A stretch of DNA of 64,000 nt from Providencia sp. PROV188. Its GTDB lineage: Bacteria > Pseudomonadota > Gammaproteobacteria > Enterobacterales > Enterobacteriaceae. The position numbers and the translations under genes are program-made. The stretch spans positions 1 to 64,000 of the forward strand of contig NZ_CP097291.1 of NCBI RefSeq assembly GCF_027595165.1. The letters are read 5' to 3'. Positions 12,398 through 21,100 of the stretch are shown here, piece after piece. The notes beneath the pieces were generated by a model. It had not been told where the DNA came from and did not search any database. It saw nothing but the letters and a program-made list of their open reading frames with translations. Positions within the stretch are counted from its first letter, which is position 1; each line of letters opens with the position of its first letter.

Positions 12398-13355
12398 GCA
12401 ACTGCATCGATTAGACTTAAATTTACTGGTTATTCTGCAATATCTGGTGGAAGAGCGCAGTGTTAGTCTCGCAGCTAAACGCCTTGCAATCACCCCATCA
12501 TCGGTCAGTAAGTCGTTGTCTAAACTGCGCCAATGGTTTGATGACCCTCTATTTATCCGCAGCCCACAAGGGCTGCTTCCTACCCCACTCATGCTACGCA
12601 TTGAAAAATCACTGCCTGAGTTTTTAAATCTCTCACACTATATTGCTGAAATTCGTGATACCGAGAAACCACGAGGCATGACTTTCCGCTTAATGATGGA
12701 AGCACCGTTAAACTTAATCATGCTCCATGATTTATCCCTGAATATCCTCAATCAATATCCAGAATCCGAGGTCATTGTACGAGATTGGGATTATAACTCG
12801 TTGGCAGCACTGATTGCGGGGGATGCCGATATTGGGTTAGTCGGTCGTGAAAGTTTTCATTTATCTAGAGAGTCGATAAGCCAACTACCCGATATTCTAA
12901 ATTTCGAAGTGTTATTCACCGATAAACCTCTGGCGTTTATCCGCAGTGACCACCCCATTTTGCAAGAAGAATGGACGTTGGCAAATTACTTGAAATATCC
13001 CCATATCAGCACTGAATTTGGCAACCGTATTCCGTGGGCGCTCGATGATTTACTGGAAACCATGGGGTTACATCGCCAAATCCATTTATCCTTTTCGACC
13101 TTTGAACAATCCCTCTTAATGGCTTCTCGCCCCGACCATAACCTTATTACAAGCTCCCCGGGCTATTGCCAACACTATGTTAATGATTTTAATCTTGATT
13201 TAGTCTGCCTTCCTCTTCCTGTTGATGACATTCTCTACCAGCAGCTCGAAATCCCTTTTTTGATGCTGTGGCACAAACGTAATTCCTATAACTCAAAAAC
13301 CTTATGGTTAAGAGAGCAGATCAAAAACAGTACGCTTGAGTTTGTAACAATATAA
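12390..13355 (+). CDS. yidZ: LysR-family regulator YidZ
   Basis: LysR-type transcriptional regulator, 321 residues. The N-terminal winged helix-turn-helix (LDLNLLVILQYL, SVSLAAKRLAITPSSVSKSLSKLR) covers residues 9-65, followed by a periplasmic-binding-like co-inducer domain. Many positions match E. coli YidZ (DWDYNSL, DIGLVGRESF, WALDDLLE, FEQSLLMA). The start is GTG at 12390, inside the end of mdtL (8-nt overlap), so the two genes are translationally coupled. This differs from the usual divergent LysR arrangement. In E. coli YidZ has been linked to nitric-oxide tolerance; I cannot tell the role here. The palindrome ahead of mdtL may be its operator. Confidence 0.88.
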   Translation: MNKQLHRLDLNLLVILQYLVEERSVSLAAKRLAITPSSVSKSLSKLRQWFDDPLFIRSPQGLLPTPLMLRIEKSLPEFLNLSHYIAEIRDTEKPRGMTFRLMMEAPLNLIMLHDLSLNILNQYPESEVIVRDWDYNSLAALIAGDADIGLVGRESFHLSRESISQLPDILNFEVLFTDKPLAFIRSDHPILQEEWTLANYLKYPHISTEFGNRIPWALDDLLETMGLHRQIHLSFSTFEQSLLMASRPDHNLITSSPGYCQHYVNDFNLDLVCLPLPVDDILYQQLEIPFLMLWHKRNSYNSKTLWLREQIKNSTLEFVTI

Positions 13356-13392
13356 AAAAACGCCATGGCAAGGAGTATGAATTGCCACGGCG
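13353..13392 (-). terminator. Terminator of rpmJ2
   Basis: Stem CGCCATGGCA (13361-13370) / TGCCACGGCG (13383-13392), with one mismatch. On the minus strand it is followed by seven T residues. It ends the small L36 gene and sits at the end of yidZ. Confidence 0.82.
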
Positions 13393-13429
13393 AAAGCAAG
13401 GATGCGAAGAAACAGAGAATAACGGAATA

Positions 13430-13555
13430 CTAACCTTGAACGGCTTTGAAACGAGGATTGGTTTTACAAATTACGTAGATACGACCACGACGACGCACAA
13501 CTTGGCAATCAGGATGGCGCTGCTTAGCGGTTTTTAATGAGCTGAGGACTTTCAC
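13430..13555 (-). CDS. ykgO: Zinc-independent 50S ribosomal protein L36, type B
   Basis: A 41-residue protein starting [18 protein letters not shown] and ending NPRFKAVQG. It is the paralogue of L36 that lacks the zinc ribbon: only two cysteines remain (residues 17 and 30). In enterobacteria this C-minus form replaces the zinc form when zinc is scarce, freeing zinc from ribosomes. The start is GTG at 13555, 8 nt behind GGGAG. It lacks the basic tail found in the 46-residue E. coli YkgO. A Zur box lies upstream and a terminator downstream, so it is a stand-alone gene. The L31 partner (ykgM/rpmE2) is not adjacent. Confidence 0.9.
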   Translation of the reverse strand: MKVLSSLKTAKQRHPDCQVVRRRGRIYVICKTNPRFKAVQG

Positions 13556-13599
13556 GGTAACTCCCAATAACTATTTAATGTAAATAAAATACAATGTAA

Positions 13600-13614
13600 T
13601 GTTATAATATAACA
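13600..13614. promoter_or_regulatory. Zur box ahead of the L36 paralogue
   Basis: TGTTATAATATAACA is palindromic around one base and matches the core of the enterobacterial Zur operator (GTTATAnTATAAC). It lies 45 bp upstream of the L36 start and overlaps likely -10 sequence on the minus strand. Zinc-bound Zur would therefore repress. Confidence 0.85.
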
Positions 13615-13766
13615 CTCATGGGATATGACAATAATCGAATTAAAATCATCCCGCAATCATTTTTTGGGAAACTTTTGTATACTTAAGCCATTACTGACTC
13701 TCTGTCATTATTTATCAAATAGATACATTTCTATTTAATGAAATAGACCAATTTGAGGAAGATGAA

Positions 13767-14678
13767 ATGTATTACGGCTTTGACATGGGCGGCACCAAAA
13801 TTGAATTAGCAGTGTTCGACCAAGCGCTCAATCAAGTGTGGCAAAAACGTGTTCCAACCCCCAAAGATGACTATCTCGCGTTGCTCAATGCTTTTCGTGA
13901 TTTAACGGCTGAAGCCGATGCGCAGTTTAACTGCCAAGGTAAAATTGGCATTGGTGTTCCGGGGATCGTCAATCACGCAGAAGGCGTGGTATTTACGACC
14001 AATGTCCCAAGCGCACAATATAAACCTTTCATTCATGACCTAACCAAGCTGTTAAATCGCCCCGTTAGAGTTGAAAATGATGCCAACTGCTTTGCCTTAT
14101 CAGAAGCGTGGGATCCTGAATTCAAGCGTTACCCTAGCGTGTTAGGTTTGATTCTGGGCACTGGTGTTGGTGGCGGTTTCGTCATCAACGGCAAGGTCTT
14201 ATCAGGGAAAAATGGCATTGCTGGGGAAATCGGACACATGAACATGAGTGTTCGTGCTGCAAAATATCTCGGGGACACCGTACCTGAAATTGTCTGTGGT
14301 TGCGGTCAAACAGCCTGTTTTGAAACCTACCTTTCAGGCCCCGGTTTCGAACGTATTTATGCCGCATTTACCGGTGAGAAACGCTCTGCTATCGAGATTA
14401 TTGAACGTTATCACAACGGTGACATCGCTGCGAAACAGCATGTTGAACGCTATATGATGGTGCTGGCGATGTTTATGGGGCAAGTTATTACTGTCTTTGA
14501 CCCTGACTTAGTGGTGATTGGCGGCGGCTTGTCACAATTTGATGAAATTTATCGCCTATTACCGGAAATGGTACCTCAATATCTTTATGGTATTGCGAAA
14601 ATGCCCGTTATCGAAAAAGCCCGTTATGGTGCCTCTGGTGGTGCCCGTGGTGCTGCATTTTTGAACCTGGTCGATTAA
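13767..14678 (+). CDS. nagK: N-acetyl-D-glucosamine kinase
   Basis: ROK-family sugar kinase that phosphorylates GlcNAc released in cell-wall recycling to GlcNAc-6-P. It has 303 residues, equal to E. coli NagK. The phosphate-binding motif FDMGGTKIEL is at residues 5-14. ENDANCFALSEAW, the catalytic-Asp region, follows. GTGVGGGFVINGKV and the zinc site GEIGHM / CGCGQTACFE come next. The C-terminal PDLVVIGGGLS motif is intact. The ribosome site is TTGAGGAAG, 7 nt before the ATG. It is monocistronic as far as seen. GlcNAc-6-P links to glmS/glmU and the amino-sugar pathway elsewhere in the window. Confidence 0.95.
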   Translation: MYYGFDMGGTKIELAVFDQALNQVWQKRVPTPKDDYLALLNAFRDLTAEADAQFNCQGKIGIGVPGIVNHAEGVVFTTNVPSAQYKPFIHDLTKLLNRPVRVENDANCFALSEAWDPEFKRYPSVLGLILGTGVGGGFVINGKVLSGKNGIAGEIGHMNMSVRAAKYLGDTVPEIVCGCGQTACFETYLSGPGFERIYAAFTGEKRSAIEIIERYHNGDIAAKQHVERYMMVLAMFMGQVITVFDPDLVVIGGGLSQFDEIYRLLPEMVPQYLYGIAKMPVIEKARYGASGGARGAAFLNLVD

Positions 14679-15107
14679 TTTTCCGCACTCATTAATACCC
14701 GTACTTAATGTCCGCAAACTGCTCTTTCCGCACATTATTCCGCAATCGCATCTCTACTCTTTCGACTTATCGAGAGTAGAGATGACCAATACCTCAAAAT
14801 CACCAAAATATAATTGAGAATAATTATCATCTTTGTTATTTTTAATTAAATTGGCTAATAATCAACAAGTTAAATCTTTTTTCTTTTTCAGATTAACAAC
14901 AGAAAATTAACCATAAAAATCAGCGAGATAATCTAGAAACTAGACTTAGACTAGTCCTATGTTGTTAACGCGAAAAGAGCTTATGATTAACGTGGTTTTG
15001 CTCATTTTTAGATAAATTCGCGATAAAAACACAGTTAAAGGCCATACACGTAACAGACAGATACCCGCTAAAGTCACATTCAGCCACTTAACTAAAGAGA
15101 AAAATAA
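14679..15107. promoter_or_regulatory. nagK-yqiJ intergenic region with several repeats
   Basis: 429 bp without a gene. It contains four CCGCA repeats (14683-14750), a perfect 12-bp inverted repeat CATCTCTACTCT / AGAGTAGAGATG (14749-14760 and 14773-14784) without a T-run, a Fur-like box (14815-14829), and a tandem TAGACT repeat within an ACTAG/CTAGT inverted repeat (14939-14955). Together they suggest a regulated promoter for the yqiJ operon, although no start site can be fixed. Confidence 0.55.
14815..14829. promoter_or_regulatory. Candidate Fur box
   Basis: TGAGAATAATTATCA matches the 7-1-7 Fur consensus TGATAATnATTATCA at 13 of 14 informative positions. It lies about 280 bp ahead of yqiJ and is the closest iron-type operator to the flotillin operon. 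No other gene starts between it and yqiJ. Confidence 0.5.
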
Positions 15108-15746
15108 ATGAATTTGTTTTTAGAAAATTGCTTGGCTTTCCCGACCATTATCTTTAGCGGTTTACTGATTATTGTCCTGTTTTACTGGCTTTGTGCCGCT
15201 TTTGGTCTGTTAGATATTGATTTATTTAATATCGATACCGAATTAGATGCTGACGGCCTCGATCTCACTGGCTTTGCCGGCTGGCTGACAAAACTTGGTT
15301 TAGCCGGAATTCCCGTCACCATTATCTTGACGCTATTCACCCTCTTCGGCTGGCTGATTAGTTACTTTGCTGCGCATTTATTCCTACGCTTTATTGATAT
15401 GACCTTGCTGCGTTACGCCGTTGGAGTCACGTCGCTAGTGATCACCGCCTTTATTTCCCTGCACTTAACCGCCATTTGCCTAAAACCCATCCGTAGCCGA
15501 CTGGTTAATATTAATAAACCCAAAACGGTTCATCAGCTAATGGGAAAATTGGCAACCGTGCGCTCAGGGACTGTCACAGAACAAAATGGGGAAGCCACCT
15601 TAGAAGATGGCGGTGCGGGGCTGATTTTGCAGGTTAGAGCACCTAGCGCCGAAAATATTAAACGCGGGGATCGCGTCGTTATCATCAGTTATGACCCTCA
15701 ATCCCACAGTTACCAAATTGTCACCGAGAACGAATTCAGGCAGTAA
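15108..15746 (+). CDS. yqiJ: YqiJ family membrane protein (flotillin partner)
   Basis: Predicted inner-membrane protein of 212 residues. A first hydrophobic helix covers about residues 9-35, two more lie near 63-85 and 95-125, and a soluble C-terminal beta-rich segment (about 140-212: GKLATVRSGTV, GEATLEDGG, GDRVVIISYD) looks like the OB fold of YqiJ/NfeD-like proteins. In E. coli yqiJ sits directly upstream of yqiK, and NfeD-type proteins are standing partners of flotillins and stomatins. The same order is seen here, with a 74-bp gap to yqiK. Ribosome site AAAGAGAAA precedes the ATG. Molecular function is unknown; a role in flotillin membrane domains is an inference. Confidence 0.82.
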   Translation: MNLFLENCLAFPTIIFSGLLIIVLFYWLCAAFGLLDIDLFNIDTELDADGLDLTGFAGWLTKLGLAGIPVTIILTLFTLFGWLISYFAAHLFLRFIDMTLLRYAVGVTSLVITAFISLHLTAICLKPIRSRLVNINKPKTVHQLMGKLATVRSGTVTEQNGEATLEDGGAGLILQVRAPSAENIKRGDRVVIISYDPQSHSYQIVTENEFRQ

Positions 15747-15820
15747 ACACAAAAAATAAACTACCTACTTTGCTAATTAATAAAGAATGACGACATCGTC
15801 AGAACCCATGGAGAAGAAAT

Positions 15821-18022
15821 ATGGATTTGGCTGAATACATGCCTTTTTTAACGGTTGTTGGGGGAGTGATCATCATCATTCTTGGGTTCTTTGGTTTATT
15901 TAAAGCCTTCTACATCAAAGTCCCTCAAGGTACCGCTCTGATTGTCAACGACATGTCGTCACAACCAAAAGTGCATTTCACGGGTGCGTTAGTGTATCCC
16001 GTTATCTACAAGAAAGAGTTTATGCGCATTTCGCTGCTGACGCTGGAAGTGGATCGCCGTGGTAAAGACGGCTTAATTTGCCAAGATAATTTACGTGCAG
16101 ATATCACTGTTGCCTTCTATCTGCGTGTTAATGAAACCACTGAAGACGTATTAAAAGTAGCAAAAGCCATCGGTGTTGAGCGCGCCTCTGACCATCAAGC
16201 CGTCAGCGCCCTATTCAGCGCTAAATTCTCTGAAGCCCTGAAAACGGTTGGTAAGCAATTAGAATTAGCCAAACTGTTTGAAGACCGTCAAAGCTTCCGT
16301 GACCGTATTGTTGATGTGATTGGTAAAGACCTTAATGGTTACGCGCTAGAAGACGTAGCAATCGACTATTTAGAACAAACGCCGAAATCTGCCCTCGATC
16401 CGAATAATATTTTCGACTCCGAAGGTATTCGCAAAATCACTGAAATTACCGCTATCCACAATATCGAAACTAACCAAAAAGAGCGCGACCAAGAGTTAGC
16501 TATCAAAAAGAAAAACGTGGAAACCCGCGAAGCGAGCTTAGCATTAGAGCGCCAACAAGCCGACGCTGAAGCCCGTCAAAAACGTGAAATTGATAATATC
16601 CGTGCACGAGAACAAGCTGAAACCCTACGCGTTCAAGAAGAAGAGCGCCTCAAGTCAGAGCAAGCGCGTATTCAAACTCAGCAAGAAATTGAAATTCGTG
16701 AAGAAAACCGCATGCGTGAAGTGGAAGTGGCTCAACAGAACCGCACCCGCGCCGTGGCTATCGAAGAAGAGCGTGTCAACCGTGCTCGCGAGCTAGAAAT
16801 TGTCGCCCGTGAACGTGAAGTTGAGCTGCAACGTATTGAAAAAGAAAAAGCGCTAGAAGAAGAACGTAAAAACATCTCTAACGTGATCCGCGAACGTGTT
16901 GCCGTCGAAAAAACCGTCGCGCAGGAAGAGGAACGTATCAAGGAAGTCCGCGAAATTTCAGAAGCTGAGCGTATGAAGCAAGTCACCGTGATCAACGCCC
17001 AAGCGGAAGCTGAAGAAGCCTTAGTCCGCCAGGTGAAAAAAGCCGAAGCCGATGAAGCAAGTGCCAAGCACCGTGCAGAAGAAATCAGCACTATGGCACA
17101 AGCAGAACTGGAAGCTTCCGCCAAACAAGCTGAAGCCAAAAAACGCTTAGCGGAAGGGATTGAAGCAGAACATGCAGCATTAGGCTTAGCAGAAGCCCGT
17201 GTTCGCCAAGCCACTGCCGAAGCTGAAGAGAAAGAAGGTCTGGTTCAAGCCAATATCACCGCGGAAAAACTGTTAGCCGAAGCTCGTGGTCTGAAAGAAA
17301 AAGGCTTAACCGAAGCGCAAGTGATGGAAGCTAAAGCGAACGCCGAACGCGAGCAAGGTTTTGCCGAAGCGAAAATTCTGGAAGAAAAATTGGCAGCGCA
17401 GGCTCGTGGTGAAGAACAACAAGCCAACGCGAAAGAAAAACTGGGCTTGGCAGATGCAAAAGTCTTGGAAGAAAAACTGGCAGCCCAAGCTCGCGGTGAA
17501 GGTCAATTAGGGGCAGCGCAAGCCGAAGTGATTCGCCAGCGTCTGAAAGCGGAAGCTGACGGTCTGACTGATAAATTCCAATCTATGGATCACCTCAGTG
17601 ATACGGCTCGTTCACATGAAGAGTTCCGTATGCGCCTTGAGAAAGAGTTCGAGCAATCCATGGCATCCATTGAAGCGAATAAAGAAATTGCTCGCGAGCA
17701 AGCGGATGTCCTGGCTGCGGCACTGAGCAAAACCAACATCGAAATTGTGGGCGGTGATGGCGACTTCTTTAACACCTTCTCCAAAGCGCTGAGCTTGGGT
17801 AAAGCCGTTGATGGGTTTATGGATAAAAGTAGCTTTGCCAAAGATAACCTTGAAAAGTTAGTCAATCGAGTCACAGAAGAGAAGAAAATTGATATCGCGT
17901 CCTTACTGCAACACCCTGAAGTCAAAGATTTAATCAATGGTTTTATGGCTGCAAAAAGCGCACCACAAACAGCGAAAAACATCGTGAACAAACCCGTGTC
18001 TTACGATGATAACCAAAGCTAA
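15821..18022 (+). CDS. yqiK: Flotillin-like protein YqiK, long form
   Basis: Flotillin (SPFH/Band 7 family), 733 residues. An N-terminal membrane anchor lies at about 8-30 (VVGGVIIIILGFFGLF), the SPFH domain at about 32-210, and a very long Glu/Ala/Arg/Lys-rich coiled coil at about 215-640. Tandem repeats around EEKLAAQARGE (residues 521 and 550, 29-residue period) fall within the coil. A C-terminal segment of about 90 residues ends at 733. E. coli YqiK is about 553 residues, so the coil is extended. Flotillins form large membrane scaffolds in lipid domains. The gene is followed by a perfect intercistronic hairpin and the giant ATPase gene. Confidence 0.88.
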   Translation: MDLAEYMPFLTVVGGVIIIILGFFGLFKAFYIKVPQGTALIVNDMSSQPKVHFTGALVYPVIYKKEFMRISLLTLEVDRRGKDGLICQDNLRADITVAFYLRVNETTEDVLKVAKAIGVERASDHQAVSALFSAKFSEALKTVGKQLELAKLFEDRQSFRDRIVDVIGKDLNGYALEDVAIDYLEQTPKSALDPNNIFDSEGIRKITEITAIHNIETNQKERDQELAIKKKNVETREASLALERQQADAEARQKREIDNIRAREQAETLRVQEEERLKSEQARIQTQQEIEIREENRMREVEVAQQNRTRAVAIEEERVNRARELEIVAREREVELQRIEKEKALEEERKNISNVIRERVAVEKTVAQEEERIKEVREISEAERMKQVTVINAQAEAEEALVRQVKKAEADEASAKHRAEEISTMAQAELEASAKQAEAKKRLAEGIEAEHAALGLAEARVRQATAEAEEKEGLVQANITAEKLLAEARGLKEKGLTEAQVMEAKANAEREQGFAEAKILEEKLAAQARGEEQQANAKEKLGLADAKVLEEKLAAQARGEGQLGAAQAEVIRQRLKAEADGLTDKFQSMDHLSDTARSHEEFRMRLEKEFEQSMASIEANKEIAREQADVLAAALSKTNIEIVGGDGDFFNTFSKALSLGKAVDGFMDKSSFAKDNLEKLVNRVTEEKKIDIASLLQHPEVKDLINGFMAAKSAPQTAKNIVNKPVSYDDNQS

Positions 18023-18065
18023 TTTATCAATATTCAGGCTTTTCAAGTAAGTTTTATACCTCATC

Positions 18066-18098
18066 CCGCCAAGTTGCAGCACATAGGCAACTTGGCGG
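18066..18098 (+). terminator. Intercistronic hairpin between yqiK and the ATPase gene
   Basis: Perfect 12-bp inverted repeat CCGCCAAGTTGC / GCAACTTGGCGG with a 9-nt loop, followed only by TTTATGAG. It is strong as a hairpin but weak as an intrinsic terminator. It may be a partial terminator or an mRNA-stabilising or processing element that sets the flotillin-to-ATPase ratio. Confidence 0.6.
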
Positions 18099-18142
18099 TT
18101 TATGAGCGTATCTTTTTTTAAGACCAAGGAAATTCGTTAAAC

Positions 18143-21100
18143 ATGTCAGAAACCCAAGATGTGAATCGCGAACAGGAAATTCTCGACAGTGCCGTCGCGG
18201 AAGGTGGTGCGTACGAAATATTACGCAAGCGCTTAACCGAACAAGGGCAGCAACTTCACCAAAAAGCAGCTCAACTCAACGACAGCCGGTTGACTGAATT
18301 TGGTCAAAGCCAGATGGACATTATCGGGCGTATCCGTATTCGTACCGAAAATAACTGCCAAGCAAGGGACATTGTCCGTGTCGGTGACTGGCTGCTATTT
18401 GGCTATAACGTTTTTCTGGGTCTGAAAAAAGAAACTCACATTGAAGATGTTTTTTCCTTATATCAACTCACTGAAAATGAAGGTGATTTTGATGTAATCT
18501 CTGTCCCTTACGAAGAGACATTCCTCAATGATACGCGCTTTGTTCAGGATTTTACTGAGCTATATACCTATTACAAAAACACGCAATTACTGCAATTGGT
18601 CGAGCGTGATGGCAAGCTGTTAGCCAGCTTCCAAATTGGTGATCGGTTAACCGACGTGCGTGTTTTCCGCTGGTCAATTTCCAGCGATAAATCCCGCATC
18701 GAATACATCGATAACCGGGGTGAACGTGATATCGCCCTACCCCCCACCAATGATTTCGAATGGGTACGTACTACGCGGGAAAATACCGTTAATGGACGCT
18801 ATCCTCACATTAATATTCTCGATACCGTCTTTGTGGAAACCATCGGCGGCGACCTAACCATCAAATGTGAAAATAATACCGAAGATGGGTTGGGCATATA
18901 CCGCGAAGCGGTACTCGATAAAAACCAATCCCTCGATGACGCCCAAATTGAATATGCTCAGACTGGCAGCCTAATTTTACTCAAAATCTTGCCATACCGC
19001 GAAGAGAGCTGGCGCTATCTGGTTTACAACATTCTGAATCAAACCGTTCACCGTATTGATGCCATCGGGCAAGCGTGCGTGCAGTTGCCGGAAGATCACG
19101 GAATTATCTTCCCAGGGGGTTACTACCTGCAAAACGGGGAGTACAAAACCTTCGAGCAACCAATGGATGGCATGCGTTTTCGTCGTCTGCGCCGCTCACC
19201 CAACGGGGAAGATGTGCTGTATGTGTTTTATTCCCCGAACCAAGGTCGTATCGCCCTTTTCAATTACAATTTAATTAAACGTAAACTTGCCGTACCATTA
19301 ATCGGTCATGGTTATGCCATGCTCGAAGATGGCAAAATGGTGCTGTTCGAAGGGGAAGGTGACGAAGCCACTCGCGTTCACCCTATGCAGGTGTGGCAAA
19401 CCCCATTCTATTCTGACGAATTTGCCGATAAGCAGCCGCCACGGGGTGGGTTTCTTGGGCGTATCGGTAATGCCGATTTAGTCCGTGGGATCTCCGAAAT
19501 TCTCCATGTCGCCAAAGAGATTGAAGGCAACCAAGTTTCCGTTTCCCGCTATGAACAGCTCAGCCAGCAACCTAAAAACTTGCTGGATATTTTCTATTGG
19601 TTTAATGACGAACAATGCTTAGGTATTGGCAAACTCTTAAAAGAGATCGCCCAAACCAGTGAGTTGGTACTCGACGAATACGAGAAAGTCGAAAGCATCC
19701 GCCAGCAATCCGTCAAATCAATGAATGAGGCGGTCACTCGCCAACGCTCCTTACTGTCCCTCACATTGCCTGAAGGATGGACGGATATTCAACAATTTGT
19801 AGATGGGCTAAACGCCTTAAATGCCCAACAAGGGCATCTGATTTCATTGCGAGAATTCCGCTATATGGATCTCACAAAACTCAGTGAGATGGAAAATGAA
19901 ATCACCGAAGCACAGCAACGCGTTTCCCAAGGCACTGCGCAATTTCTTGCCAGCGACAAAGCTCTGCAACCGTTTAAAACTCAGCTCGCGACCTTTGAAG
20001 AGTTAATTGAAAAAGCACAAACCAGCGCGCAGTTAGATGTCCCAATGAATGACATGGAAAAAATGTCAGCGGATTTGGACATGCTCTCTAATTTAATGGC
20101 TTCATTGAGTTTTGATGATGTCACCTTACAGACCCATATCATCGATGCCATTTCGCACATTTATGCCCAGTTAAACCAGTCCCGCGCCCGTTTGCAGCAA
20201 AAACGTAAATCTCAAACTAGCATTGAGAGCGTGGCGCAATTTGGGGCGCAGTTCCGCCTATTTAGCCAAGGTATCACCAACGCATTATCCCTCGCGACTG
20301 ACCCAGAACGTTGTGATGATCAGTTATCCCGATTACTGGTTCAGTTAGAAGAGCTAGAAAGTCAGTTTAGCCATCACGATGAATTTCTTGATGATATTCT
20401 GGCAAAACGCGAAGAATTACTGGAAACGTTTGAATCCCATAAACAAATCCTGATTGATGACCGCCAGCGCCGTTCGCAGAATTTATTAACGGCCGCCGAC
20501 CGCTTATTAGAAAGCCTTCAACGCCGTACTGTACGCTTGCAAAACCAAGATGAACTGAATGCGTTTTTTGCTACCGACCCGCTCGCACAAAAAACCCGTG
20601 AAATCATCGAGAAACTACGAGAAATCAACGATAACGTCAAAGCTGACGATATCGATGCCAGACTCAAAGCCTCTCGTGACCAAGCCATTCGCATTTTGCG
20701 GGATAAAACCGATATCTTTGAAGATGGCGGCAACATTATTAAGCTGGGTCGCCACCGTTTCAGTGTTAACACCCAAGAGCTTGACCTGACTATCTTGCCA
20801 AAAGATAACCAGCTGTGGGTATACCTCACCGGAACGGATTTCCAAGAACCCATTGAGAACGCCGAACTTGCACAGTTGCAGCCTTATTGGACAGCCAACC
20901 TCGAATCCGAATCTGATACCGTTTATCGCGCTGAATACCTCGCGTATTCCATCATTTATGCCGCAGCAAAACGCCAAGATGGTTTGAATTTCGATACCCT
21001 AAAAAGTACGCTGTCTGCCCCTGAAAAAATCGACAAACTGGTGCGTGATTTTGCGGCTCCACGCTACAAAGAAGGCTACGAAAAAGGGATCCACGACCAC

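Noticed and set aside
14749..14784. Rho-independent terminator of nagK
   Set aside because: The stem is perfect, but no T-run follows on either strand, so I list it only as an unexplained inverted repeat.
16732..17991. Long minus-strand open frames opposite the flotillin gene (Ser/Ala-rich proteins)
   Set aside because: They are the antisense image of the Glu/Ala-rich coiled-coil repeats, with no ribosome site and no recognisable domain.
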